Source: CAVUDO01 sp963740255 (GTDB lineage Bacteria; Actinomycetota; Actinomycetes; Mycobacteriales; Cryptosporangiaceae). Taken from it: 64,000 nt of DNA. Within the stretch, counting starts at the first letter, position 1. Each line of letters starts with the position of its first letter. Positions 21,616-29,983 of the stretch are shown piece by piece. The notes beneath the pieces are model-generated. The model ran no database searches and was not told where the DNA came from. It saw only the letters and a program-made list of their open reading frames with translations. Position numbers and translations under genes: made by a program. Location: positions 310,001-374,000 of the forward strand of contig CAVUDO010000006.1 of the NCBI GenBank assembly GCA_963740255.1. The letters are read 5' to 3'.

Positions 21616-23271
21616 TCAGAGGTAGGTCAGGGCTTCGCGGACGGTGAGGCGGAAGGCGCGTGTTGCCGCTGCTTCGGTGGCGAGCACGGCGCCGAGGACG
21701 ACGAGCGCGGTCCAGATGCCGGCGGCGGGCAGGGAGATCCGGTAGGGCAGCGGCGCGGAGAAGAACAGGTTGCCCAGCCCGGCGCCCAGGACAGCGGTGA
21801 GGGCGAGTGTCGGGATGATCGCGAGCAGGCAGCTGGCCAGGGCCAGCAGGACGCCTTCGGCCACGACGATGCGGCGCACCACTTTCGGGACTGCCCCGAT
21901 GGCGTGCATGACACCGAACTCCCGGGTCCGGTCGAGGATGTTGGTGCTCATGGTCGAGGCCAGGCCGATCACGCCGACCACGCCCAGCGGGAGCGCGATC
22001 CCGAGCAGGATCAGGATCACCGGACCGAGGTGGCCGGCGGAGACGGCTTCGCTCCGGCTGATCGACACCGCGGACTTCACCTCGATCCCGGCCTCGGTGA
22101 GGCGCTTGTCGACGGCGCCGATGACCAGTTGCGCGGTGTCGTCGGCGTGGATGTCGGGAACGGTGTTCTTCCGGGTCACCTGGTTGAGCACGACCGTTCC
22201 GGTTTCGCCGGGGTTCAGCCAGCGGCCTTCCAGCAGGTCCGGTGGCGCGACCAGGGTGTCCGCCGGAATCGCGGTGACCGCGATGCGGCCGTGTCCCTGG
22301 TCGGGGTAGGTGCGGGTGAGGGGTATCTGGCCCGGCCCGGCGACGCTGGCCTGCGCAACGTTCAGAGCTTCGACCCGGTTGACGCCGGGCACCCTCTTCA
22401 GCAGGGTCGTGACCTGTTCGGTCGAGGTCGGAGCGGTCAGTTGCACGTCGACGTCCCAGGTGCGTTGCGCCTTCTGCTCGTCGGCAATCGCCGCCGTGCC
22501 GGCGCTCAGCGACATCCCGGCGACGAACACCGTGCCGGCGATCGCCAGCAACCCGACGGCGAGCAGGAACCTGGCGGGACGTCGGACGGTGTTGCGCAGC
22601 GCCAGGAGCAGGCCACGGTCGAGGCGGCGGAGGCGGCTGAGCCGGGCCAGGACGCCGGTGACCGCACTCGGCCTCGCGCCCAGGCCGTGATGGTCGATCG
22701 CCGCCCGCACCGTGGTGCGGCTGGCCTTGACCAGCGGGATCAGGGCCATCGACGGCGGCAGGCCGAGGCCGGCGGCGAGGACCACCAGATAGGTCCACCA
22801 GGGCGCCGCGAGGCTGGTGGGCGCTATCCCGAGGAAACCGAGGAAGTTCCCGACCGCGAACCGGCCGAGCAGGACGGCGAGGGGCAGTGCGACCAGTGTC
22901 GCCGCGACGGCCGCCAACGAGGTCATCGCCAGGTACATGCGCCCGATCCGGCCCGAGCGGGCACCGATCGCCTTCATGATGCCGATCTGCGGGATCTGCT
23001 GGGTGAACAGGGTGTTGAGCATGGTCGCGACCAGGATCGTGCTGAGCAGCAGCGAGGCCGCCCCGCCCGCGAGCAGCGAGAGGAGCAATGCGTCGGCTTG
23101 CCACTGGTGGGGGTGCGCGTGGGGCTCGGGCACCTGGACCTCGCGGATCGCCAGCCCGTGGTCGCGCTGCAGCCAGGTCCCGACATCGCTGGCGACGGCG
23201 GTGATGGCGGCACGGTCGCGGCTCGGCACCGACTGGCCTGGGTCGGCGACCTGGATCTTCAACTGGTCCAA
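21616..23271 (-). pseudogene. FtsX-family ABC transporter permease, 5'-truncated
   Basis: 551 codons from an improbable TTG at 23271. Eight or so hydrophobic segments in two FtsX blocks are visible: LLSLLAGGAASLLLSTILVA..TQQIPQIGIMKAIGARSGR and, at the end, STNILDRTREFGVMHAIGA with terminal helices and LTVREALTYL. Actinobacterial permeases of this type are about 800-850 aa and start with an N-terminal transmembrane helix and periplasmic domain. Here the reading begins inside the first periplasmic domain (DQLKIQVADPGQ), immediately after an unrelated DUF2269 gene, and no ABC ATPase gene is near. It is a broken macrolide-exporter/lipoprotein-type permease. Confidence 0.75.
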
Positions 23272-23305
23272 CCCCGCTCGTCCGTCGTCGGACCGGGGTG
23301 GGTGG

Positions 23306-23848
23306 CTACGACGGCACGGGTTGCCCCGCCCGTGCGGCCCGCGTCCGGCGGTGCCGGCGTCGCCCGTATGGGGTCATGCCCTTCGGTTTGTAGACCGACA
23401 GCACGGTGGCCGCGAGCAGGGCCAGCACGGCCAGTGCCGCGTGGAGCAGCGGCGAGGCCCCGAGCGCGCGGAGCTGGTCGACGGACCGTGTCGGGTCGGC
23501 CGCCGCGTCGGCCAGGTAGCCGAGCGTCTGCAGGTACAGCAGCAGGACCGCCGCGGCGAACACGTTGATCAGGAGCTTGAACAGCACCCAGTAGTGCCGG
23601 AACAACCCCCACGTGCCGCCGAGCGACTGGACCAGCCCGGTGAGCAGCGACGCGAAGGCCAGCGGGACGAGGACGTACGCGCCCGCCGGTGCCATCACCA
23701 GGTACGCACCGCGCAGAGTCGCGGCGTCCTCACTGGTCAGGGCCACGCCCGCGAGCCCCGCGAACACCACCACCGCGCCCAGCCAGCCCACCGAGGACGT
23801 CACGTGGGTGAGGAGCACGAACTTCCGCAGCGGCGGCGACATGGTCAC
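23306..23848 (-). CDS. DUF2269-type integral membrane protein
   Basis: 180 aa with four predicted transmembrane helices: VLLTHVTSSVGWLGAVVVFAGLAG, APAGAYVLVPLAFASLLTGL, LINVFAAAVLLLYL and LHAALAVLALLAATVLSVY. Helix 1 carries the His of the THVTSSVGWLG pattern common in DUF2269 proteins. The C-terminus is short and basic. It overlaps the upstream small membrane gene by 4 nt (ATGA), so the two form an operon on the minus strand. Function unknown; no enzyme motif is seen. Confidence 0.75.
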   Translation of the reverse strand: MTMSPPLRKFVLLTHVTSSVGWLGAVVVFAGLAGVALTSEDAATLRGAYLVMAPAGAYVLVPLAFASLLTGLVQSLGGTWGLFRHYWVLFKLLINVFAAAVLLLYLQTLGYLADAAADPTRSVDQLRALGASPLLHAALAVLALLAATVLSVYKPKGMTPYGRRRHRRTRAARAGQPVPS

Positions 23849-24081
23849 CCGTGTACCCCTGGTGGCGGCACGTGGCCGGGACGCGTGGTCGGGGAGGCGT
23901 CCAGGGCCGAACTCGCACCGTTACCCTCGCCGGACATGTGGCGGGAAGGACCGTGCTCGCCACCGCCCACGAGCAGCGCGACGACGATCAGCAGCGCCGC
24001 AACGGCCACGACGGCTCCTACCACCCACACCCAGCGCGGCGTACCGGATTCCTCGCCGGACCTGCGGTCATGGTCAGCCAT
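23845..24081 (-). CDS. Small single-pass membrane protein
   Basis: 78 aa: acidic and basic N-terminus (MADHDRRSGEESGTPR), one transmembrane helix (WVWVVGAVVAVAALLIVVALLV) and a His/Gly/Pro tail (HGPSRHMSGEG). AAGAGGAAACGGC-like purine-rich sequence precedes the ATG. It is coupled to the DUF2269 gene. No family is recognised; the His/Met in the tail could bind metal, but that is a guess. Confidence 0.55.
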   Translation of the reverse strand: MADHDRRSGEESGTPRWVWVVGAVVAVAALLIVVALLVGGGEHGPSRHMSGEGNGASSALDASPTTRPGHVPPPGVHG

Positions 24082-24247
24082 CTGCCGTTTCCTCTCGGGC
24101 TTGGGTGCCTGTCGCGGCCAAACCTACGGAGACCCCGAAGCCGACGTAACGCCCTGCTGGGGGAACTTTCCCGTCCCCATTTCGTGGACGCGCGTCCCCC
24201 AGTAGGGCGACGCCGTGGACCGGCAGCGGCGGTAGCCTCGGGTCGCC

Positions 24248-25242
24248 ATGTCCTCGACACCCCGTAGTCATCCGCTCCTCACGGCGCGATCGGGTACGCG
24301 AACGCTGCTCGCCGCCGTCGCGCTGGCCGGCACGCTGGCCCGACGGCCGCGCTCTACCTGCTCGCCGCGAGCCGCGGCCGGCCGGCGCCCTGGACCCGAC
24401 GCACCACGGCGATCGTGGTGGTGCCGCTGGTGGCCTACCTGGCCGCCAGCGCGGCCGTGCAGGGCGGGTTTCCGGGAACCGAGCTCCTCCACACCGGTCT
24501 CGCCGCGGCCGCCGCCTGGTTCGCCGGGGAGCGGACCCGCCTGCGGCGCGAGCAGCTTGCCGAGTTCCGGCAACGCGCCCTGCGGGCCGAGCGGGACGCG
24601 GAGCGCGAGCGACTGCTGGCCGTCGCGGAGGAACGCGCTCGGATCGCTCGTGACCTGCACGACTCCGCGGGCAGCGCGGTCAGCGTGATCGCGGTCCGGG
24701 CGGGCGCGGCCAGGCTGCGCCACGCCCAGGACCCGGACCGTTCGCTTCCCGCACTCGCGGCGATCGAGACGCTCGCGCGGCAGACCGTCGAGGACATCGA
24801 CCACATCGTCGCCACCCTGCGCGAAGGCGGCTCGACGAACGGGGCGGTCAGGGCACCGGTCGGGCTCGCCTCGCTCGACACGCTGGTCGCACACCACGCG
24901 ACGACGGGACTCGCGGTGACGCTCGAGGGCACCGGCACGCCGCGGGAGCTCAGTGGCGTATCCGATCGGGCCGCGTACCGGATCCTCCAGGAGGCGCTCA
25001 CCAACGCGGCCCGCCACGGCACGGGCAGCGCGACGATCGTCCTCGCGTTCGGTGCCGACGGTCTCGACCTCACCGTCACCAATCCCACGACGGCAGCCGA
25101 CGCGCCCCGGCCCGGTGGTGGGCACGGAGTGATCGGCATGCGGGAACGGGCAATCCTGCTCGGCGGCAGCCTGGACGTCGAGCGTGCCGACGGCGCGTTC
25201 GCGCTGCGCGCCCGGATCCCCTACGGAGGTCACCGCACGTGA
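24248..25242 (+). pseudogene. NarL-type sensor histidine kinase, one frameshift
   Basis: ATG 24248 (MSSTPRSHPLL). The N-terminal membrane part (about four helices) is interrupted at 24341-24343: upstream frame ends LAGTLAR, downstream resumes TAALYLLAASRGRP. The break is repaired by one base or by CGCG (two CG units); either makes the length divisible by three. After it come the HisKA_3 box ERARIARDLHDSAG with the phospho-acceptor His, and HATPase_c motifs LQEALTNAARHG and GHGVIGMRERA. It overlaps the response regulator by GTGA, giving a two-component pair. The signal is unknown; the next genes hint at envelope or metal stress. Confidence 0.8.
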
Positions 25243-25934
25243 CACAGGTGCTGATCGCGGACGACGACGACCTGATGCGCGCCGGCCTGGTCGAACTCCT
25301 CACCGCCGATCCGGACATCGAGATCGTCGGCGAGGCCTCGACCGGACGCGAAGCGGTCGAGCGGGCCCGCCGGCTCGTGCCCGACGTCGTGCTGATGGAT
25401 GTGCGGATGCCCGACCTCGACGGTATCGCCGCCACCGCGGAACTGGCGCGGGCGGTCCCGCAGACGAAGGTGCTGATCCTGACCACGTTCGAGCAGGACG
25501 ACTACATCTTCGGCGCCCTGCGCGCGGGTGCCTCCGGATTCCTCCTCAAGCGTGCCCGGCCGGAGGAGCTGCTCACCGCCGTCCACGCGATCGCCGCCGG
25601 CGACTCCCTGCTCTCCCCCTCGGTCACCCGGCGGGTGATCGACCGGATGGCCCGACAGCCGACGCCCGATCTCGCCGAGCGGCCGAAACTCGACCGGTTG
25701 ACACCGCGGGAGCGCGAGGTGCTGGCACTGGTGGCGCGGGGCATGTCGAACCGGGAGATCGCCGCCGCCCTGGTCGTCGAGGAATCGACCGTCCGGACCC
25801 ACACGAAGCGGATCCTGATGAAGCTCGACCTCCGGGACCGGATCCAGGCAGTGATCTTCGCCTACGAGACCGGCCTGAACGGCAGTCCCGGCACACGCGT
25901 CGGGCGGCCGACGCGGCCGTCGACTGACCTCTAG
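25239..25934 (+). CDS. LuxR/NarL-family response regulator
   Basis: 231 aa, GTG start within the kinase stop. The receiver domain has acidic pocket DDDD (residues 7-10), phospho-Asp in VVLMDVRMPDLDG, Thr in LILTTFEQ and Lys in FLLKRA. The C-terminal LuxR helix-turn-helix is LTPREREVLALVARGMSNRE..STVRTHTKRIL. It is the DNA-binding partner of the frameshifted kinase. The downstream gene is a remnant, so its target cannot be inferred from linkage. Confidence 0.92.
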   Translation: MTQVLIADDDDLMRAGLVELLTADPDIEIVGEASTGREAVERARRLVPDVVLMDVRMPDLDGIAATAELARAVPQTKVLILTTFEQDDYIFGALRAGASGFLLKRARPEELLTAVHAIAAGDSLLSPSVTRRVIDRMARQPTPDLAERPKLDRLTPREREVLALVARGMSNREIAAALVVEESTVRTHTKRILMKLDLRDRIQAVIFAYETGLNGSPGTRVGRPTRPSTDL

Positions 25935-25935
25935 A

Positions 25936-26354
25936 TCCCCGCACTCGAAGCACGTCGCGCCGGACGCGAAACCCGGGGGCCACTGGCCGTCGCCGAGGCG
26001 GCCGCCGCCTGCACGGCGGTCGGCTCGGTCCCGGTCGACGGGGACGGACGGTGGTTCGTCTACGCCGAGCTGACCCGCGGCACATCCGCACACGGTGGCG
26101 GCCACGTCGAGGCGTGGCTCCCGATCCTGCCCGGGCAGACCCTCACCCAGGACCGCGCCCTCTACCGCCCGGCCCGACAGGCCGGCACGCTCGCCCGCGA
26201 CGCCGCCGGCACGGCCCTGCTGCTGGCCGTCGGGCTCCTCGCCGCCTCGCTGCGCGTGTCCCGACACACCGCCGCCCGAACGTCCAGGTCCGGCGGAGGA
26301 ACATCGACCGGGCCGAGCAATCGAGGACAGCCTGAGATTCCGGTTTCGTCATGA
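25936..26354 (+). pseudogene. Startless membrane-protein remnant
   Basis: An open frame of about 139 codons begins right after a TAG (25933-25935) and has no ATG, GTG or TTG start before its conserved-looking part. It reads LAVAEAAAACTAVGSVPV, then RWFVYAELTRGTSAHGGGH, LPILPGQTLTQDRALYR and a hydrophobic helix DAAGTALLLAVGLLAAS, with TGA at 26352-26354. Codon bias is that of a real gene. It looks like the C-terminal end of a membrane or secreted protein whose front was lost. The 170 bases after it carry only an AT-richer leader for the LVIVD gene. Confidence 0.45.
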
Positions 26355-26526
26355 CTTCTGCCAATTGGGACCGGCAAAGAGGGTCTACCGGCTCAAGACT
26401 CTGACCCAGCGACTATTTACCTGGCTCCTCCAGGTTTTACGATTCTCCTGATCCTCTGTATCCGCCGCGTCACAAGCGCGGTTCAGGCGCCCGGCCACTG
26501 CGGGCCACGAGATCATCTGGAGTCCG

Positions 26527-28399
26527 ATGTCCACAGGATTACGGCGACGCGGACTGCGGCAGGGCCTGACCGGCCTGGCCGTGGCTGCCCTCGCCCTGGC
26601 CATGCTGCCCGGCGCAGCGTCGGCACACGAGGAACCGCTGCCGGACGGCGGCCTCACGGTCGGCGACGGTTACCGCGACGCCCACCAGCACGGCGACAAC
26701 ACCGGGCACCTGCCCGCGACCAGCTCCAACGTGGATGTGCTGAGCAAGCTCAAGCTGAAGAACGTCGTCCCCGAGAAGATCGCCGATGTCGGCGTGCTCG
26801 GCAACTACGCCTATCTGGCCGCGTGGGGCGTCGAGACGTGCAAGTACAACGGCGTCCACGTGGTGAACATCGCCGACGTGAACAACCCGAAGGAAGTCGC
26901 CTTCATCCAGGCCAAGGAAGGCAGCTACCCGGGTGAGGGCATCCAGGCGCTGCACATCGACACCCCGGCCTTCAACGGCGACATCCTCGTCAGCAACAAC
27001 GAGAAGTGCAACGAGAAGACCGGCTTCGGCGGCCTGAACATCTACAACGTCACCAACCCGGCCCGGCCGACGCCGCTGGTGGAAGGGCTCGGCGACTTCA
27101 CGGTCAACGGCCAGGGCAAGAAGAACGCCAACGAGATCCACAGCGTGTTCGCCTGGGACGCCGGCGACAAGGCGTACGCCGTCATCGTGGACAACGAAGA
27201 GGGCAAGGACGTCGACATCGTCGACATCACCGACCCCAAGAAGGCCAAGCTGGTCGCCGAGTACGACCTCGACCAGTTGTTCCCGCAGATCGCGCAGGCG
27301 GCTCCGAGCAACCTGGTGGAGATCTTCCTGCACGACATGGTCGTGAAGCAGATCGACGGCCGGCAGGTCATGCTGCTGTCCTACTGGGACGCCGGCTACG
27401 TCAAGCTCGACATGACCAACGTCCGCGGCTCCGGTCTACCTGGGCGACACCGATTTCACCAATCCCGATCCCGAGGCGGCCGAGAGCGGCTTCACCGTGG
27501 CGCCGGAGGGCAACGGGCACCAGGCCGAGTTCACCATGGACAACGACTACGTGGTCGCGGCCGACGAGGACTTCGCGCCGTACGCGCTGCTGGCGAGGAA
27601 CCTCACCGACAACACCGACATCGACGCCAGCCAGGGCAGCGGCACGACCAAGCTCACCGAGGGCCAGACCATCACCGGCCAGACGAGGTTCGTCGGCCGG
27701 GCCTGCACCGCCGATCCAGCCGTGCCGGCTGGCAACGGCAGTCAGGTGGCAGTCGTCGAACGTGGCGTGTGTCCCTTCACCGAGAAGGTGGCCAACGTCA
27801 TCGCGGCCGGCGGCTACTCGGCGGTGCTGATCTTCAACCGCACCGCGTCCGACGCCTGTGAGATCCCGCTCGGCATGAGCGTCGAGGGCAACATCCCGAC
27901 GTTCGGCGTCGCACCGCGCTCGCAGGGCCTGGCGCTGTTCGGCCTGCCGTACAACGACGCGGAATGCGTCGCCGGGGACGGCACCCAGCAGGCCCCGATC
28001 GCACTGGGAACGCTCGGGGACACGGTGACCTTCTCGTCGTACTTCGACGGCTGGGGCTACGTGCACCTGTACAGCAACTCCAACGGCACGATGACGGAGT
28101 TGGACACCTACGCCATTCCGGAGGCGCACGACCCGGCCTACGCGAACGGCTTCGGTGACCTGTCCGTGCACGAGGTCGCCACCTCGCAGCAGGTGAACAA
28201 CCGGCTGTACTTCTCGTACTACTCGGGCGGTTTCCGGGTCTGCGAGATCGAGAACGACAAGATCGTCGAGAAGGGTCGCTACATCGACCCGGCCGGCAAC
28301 AACTTCTGGGGCGTGCAGGTGTTCCAGCGGGGCGGTCAGGAGTACGTCGCGGCCAGCGACCGTGACTTCGGGCTCTGGATCTTCAAGTACAACCCCTGA
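26527..28399 (+). pseudogene. Secreted LVIVD-repeat protein with PA domain, one frameshift
   Basis: Signal peptide at residues 1-33 (RRRGLRQ, a hydrophobic stretch, then ASAHEE). It has beta-propeller-like LVIVD repeats (GVHVVNIADVNNPKEVAF, GGLNIYNVTNPARP, DVDIVDITDPKKAKLV, LLSYWDAGYVKLDMTN). After the break at 27427, an acidic stretch (NPDPEAAESG) is followed by a PA domain (VVERGVCPFTEKVANV, AGGYSAVLIFNR) and a last LVIVD blade ending DRDFGLWIFKYNP. Restoring one CG gives 625 codons and rejoins NVRAAPVYLGDTDF. Such proteins sit at the cell surface or are released; the function is unknown and calcium or substrate binding is possible. A strong hairpin follows. Confidence 0.8.
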
Positions 28400-28414
28400 T
28401 CCCGCGATCAGAGC

Positions 28415-28445
28415 GTGGGGCCGGTCCGTCACGGACCGGCCCCAC
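28415..28445 (+). terminator. Rho-independent-type hairpin after the LVIVD gene
   Basis: A perfect 14-bp stem (28415-28428 against 28432-28445, GTGGGGCCGGTCCG) with a 3-base loop lies 15 bases past the stop. There is no U-run, which is usual for high-GC actinobacterial terminators. Confidence 0.8.
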
Positions 28446-28568
28446 TGCTGTGCGGGTGGTCAGGGACGCGGCCCGGCGAGGCGACCGCGAGGGTGGATCA
28501 CCTGGACGCCCGGCATGGCGGGCCGGGTGAGGTCACGTTCGTCCGTGGACCGTCGCCGCCGTGACGGC

Positions 28569-28583
28569 TACCCCGTAGGGGTA
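28569..28583. promoter_or_regulatory. CsoR-type operator upstream of csoR-copA
   Basis: TACCCCGTAGGGGTA is a perfect 6-bp inverted repeat with 3-base spacer, matching the G/C-tract dyads bound by CsoR-family copper sensors. It lies 40 bases before csoR, so it should give autoregulated, copper-induced expression. The same arm sequence occurs at 36937-36953. Confidence 0.75.
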
Positions 28584-28623
28584 TAGGGTAAGATGAGAGG
28601 TCGGCGGCGAAAGGGCGACAGTC

Positions 28624-28905
28624 ATGGTGGGTTACAGCGGTTCCAAGGATGCGCAGCTCAAGCGGCTGCGCCGGATCGAGGGTCAGATCCGGGGCTTGCA
28701 GCGGATGGTGGAGAGCGACGAGTACTGCATCGACGTGCTGACGCAGGTCTCGGCGGCCACCCGGGCGCTGCAGTCGTTCTCGCTGGACATGCTGGAAGGC
28801 CACCTGGCCTCCTGCGTCCTGGACGCGGCCGCGCGGGGCGGCGAGGAGGCCGAGGAGAAGATCCGGGAAGCCAACCAGGCGATAGCCCGCCTGGTGCGCT
28901 CGTAG
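28624..28905 (+). CDS. csoR: CsoR copper-sensing repressor (DUF156)
   Basis: 93 aa, the usual size. The four-helix DUF156 fold begins LKRLRRIEGQIRGLQRM. The Cu(I) ligands of the family, Cys-x(n)-His-x3-Cys, are present as DEYCIDVL and EGHLASCVLD. Arg/Tyr residues of the DNA face and allosteric network are kept (RRIEGQIRG). It heads the operon with the membrane protein and CopA and is preceded by its own operator. Copper binding should release the DNA. Confidence 0.93.
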   Translation: MVGYSGSKDAQLKRLRRIEGQIRGLQRMVESDEYCIDVLTQVSAATRALQSFSLDMLEGHLASCVLDAAARGGEEAEEKIREANQAIARLVRS

Positions 28906-28996
28906 CCGTGCCGACCACGCGCCCGAGATCCGCAAGGGCCGCACAGCATGATCAGACCGCGTCGCATGGACAGCGGTTTCGACGAGGAGAGCAAGC

Positions 28997-29029
28997 ATGA
29001 GCGTCACGACATTCGCCGGTCCCGCGTGA
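28997..29029 (+). pseudogene. Ten-codon mini-ORF, probable copZ remnant
   Basis: ATG 28997 with a strong GAGGAGAG site encodes MSVTTFAGPA and a TGA that overlaps the GTG start of the next gene. MSVTTF resembles the N-terminus of CopZ-type chaperones, which normally sit between csoR and copA. It may be all that is left of copZ after an in-place deletion, and it now probably serves to couple translation to the next gene. Confidence 0.4.
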
Positions 29030-29946
29030 ACACGCCGGCGAAACTCGGCCTGTTCGGGCTCGTGCTCGCTGTCGTCCTCGGCGGCGGTCTGGCGGCGGGG
29101 CGGGTGGCCGACCTGGGTGGGCAGAACGCGAGCGGGCATGACCGCGCCGGTCATGGCGACGCCTCGCAACCGGCAGACCACGGCGCAGACCATGGCGGGG
29201 ACCGCCAGACCACCGCCGGTCCGGCCGGGGCGGCGTTTCCGAAGGGGCTGACGGTCTCTCAGGACGGCTACACGCTGCGCCCGTCGGCGACCACTCTGCC
29301 GGCCGGGCGGGCGCTGTTCTCCTTCACCGTCCTGGGACCGGACAACCAGCCGGTGCGCGCGTACACGCCGACCCACGACAAGGAACTCCACCTGATCGTG
29401 GTGCGCCGTGACCTGTCCGGTTTTCAGCACGTCCACCCCACCCGCGACGCCGCCGGCACCTGGAGCGTCCCGCTGAGCCTGGCCGAGCCCGGCACCTACC
29501 GGGCGTTCGCCGACTTCGCGCCCAAGGCCAGAGGCGAGGACGCGCTGACCCTCGGCGTAGACCTTTCGGTGGCCGGCGGCTACCGGCCCCTGCCGGTCCC
29601 GCTCGCATCGCGGACGGCCGTGGTCGAGGGGTACACCGTCACCCTCGGCGGCGTGCTGAAGCCTGGCACCTCCTCGCCGGTGACGCTGGCGGTGAGCAAG
29701 GACGGCAGGCCGGTCACCGACCTGCAGCCCTACCTGGGTGCGTACGGGCACCTGGTCGCGCTCCGGGTGGGCGACCTCGCCTACCTGCACGTCCACCCCG
29801 ACGGGACGCCAGGCGACGGCAAGACAGCGCCCGGAGCCGCGATCAGGTTCTTCGCCGAGGTGCCCACCGCCGGCAGCTACCGGCTCTACCTGGACTTCCG
29901 CCATCAGGGCGTCGTCCGCACCGCCGAGTTCACGGCCGTCGCGTGA
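29026..29946 (+). CDS. Membrane-anchored copper-operon protein with His-rich linker
   Basis: 306 aa from GTG 29026, chosen because it overlaps the mini-ORF stop and starts just before a clean transmembrane helix (LGLFGLVLAVVLGGGLAAG). An upstream in-frame ATG (28948) would add a charged, unlikely leader. A His/Asp-rich linker (HDRAGHGDASQPADHGADH) is followed by two beta-sandwich-like repeats, each with His clusters: KELHLIVVRRDLSGFQHVHP and YGHLVALRVGDLAYLHVHPDG. Paired HVHP motifs suggest extracytoplasmic metal binding. Position between csoR and copA supports a copper-buffer or delivery role; the biochemical function is not established. Confidence 0.75.
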   Translation: MNTPAKLGLFGLVLAVVLGGGLAAGRVADLGGQNASGHDRAGHGDASQPADHGADHGGDRQTTAGPAGAAFPKGLTVSQDGYTLRPSATTLPAGRALFSFTVLGPDNQPVRAYTPTHDKELHLIVVRRDLSGFQHVHPTRDAAGTWSVPLSLAEPGTYRAFADFAPKARGEDALTLGVDLSVAGGYRPLPVPLASRTAVVEGYTVTLGGVLKPGTSSPVTLAVSKDGRPVTDLQPYLGAYGHLVALRVGDLAYLHVHPDGTPGDGKTAPGAAIRFFAEVPTAGSYRLYLDFRHQGVVRTAEFTAVA

Positions 29947-29983
29947 CGCGCCTACCGCACCGCAAGGACCCCGGGGAGGGGCG

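Noticed and set aside
26419..26435. Terminator ACCTGG-N5-CCAGGT followed by TTT upstream of the LVIVD gene
   Set aside because: The stem is only 6 bp with no further pairing; too weak to call.
28948..29025. Longer start for the copper-operon membrane protein
   Set aside because: It would add a charged 26-residue leader before the membrane helix and ignores the GTGA coupling at 29026.
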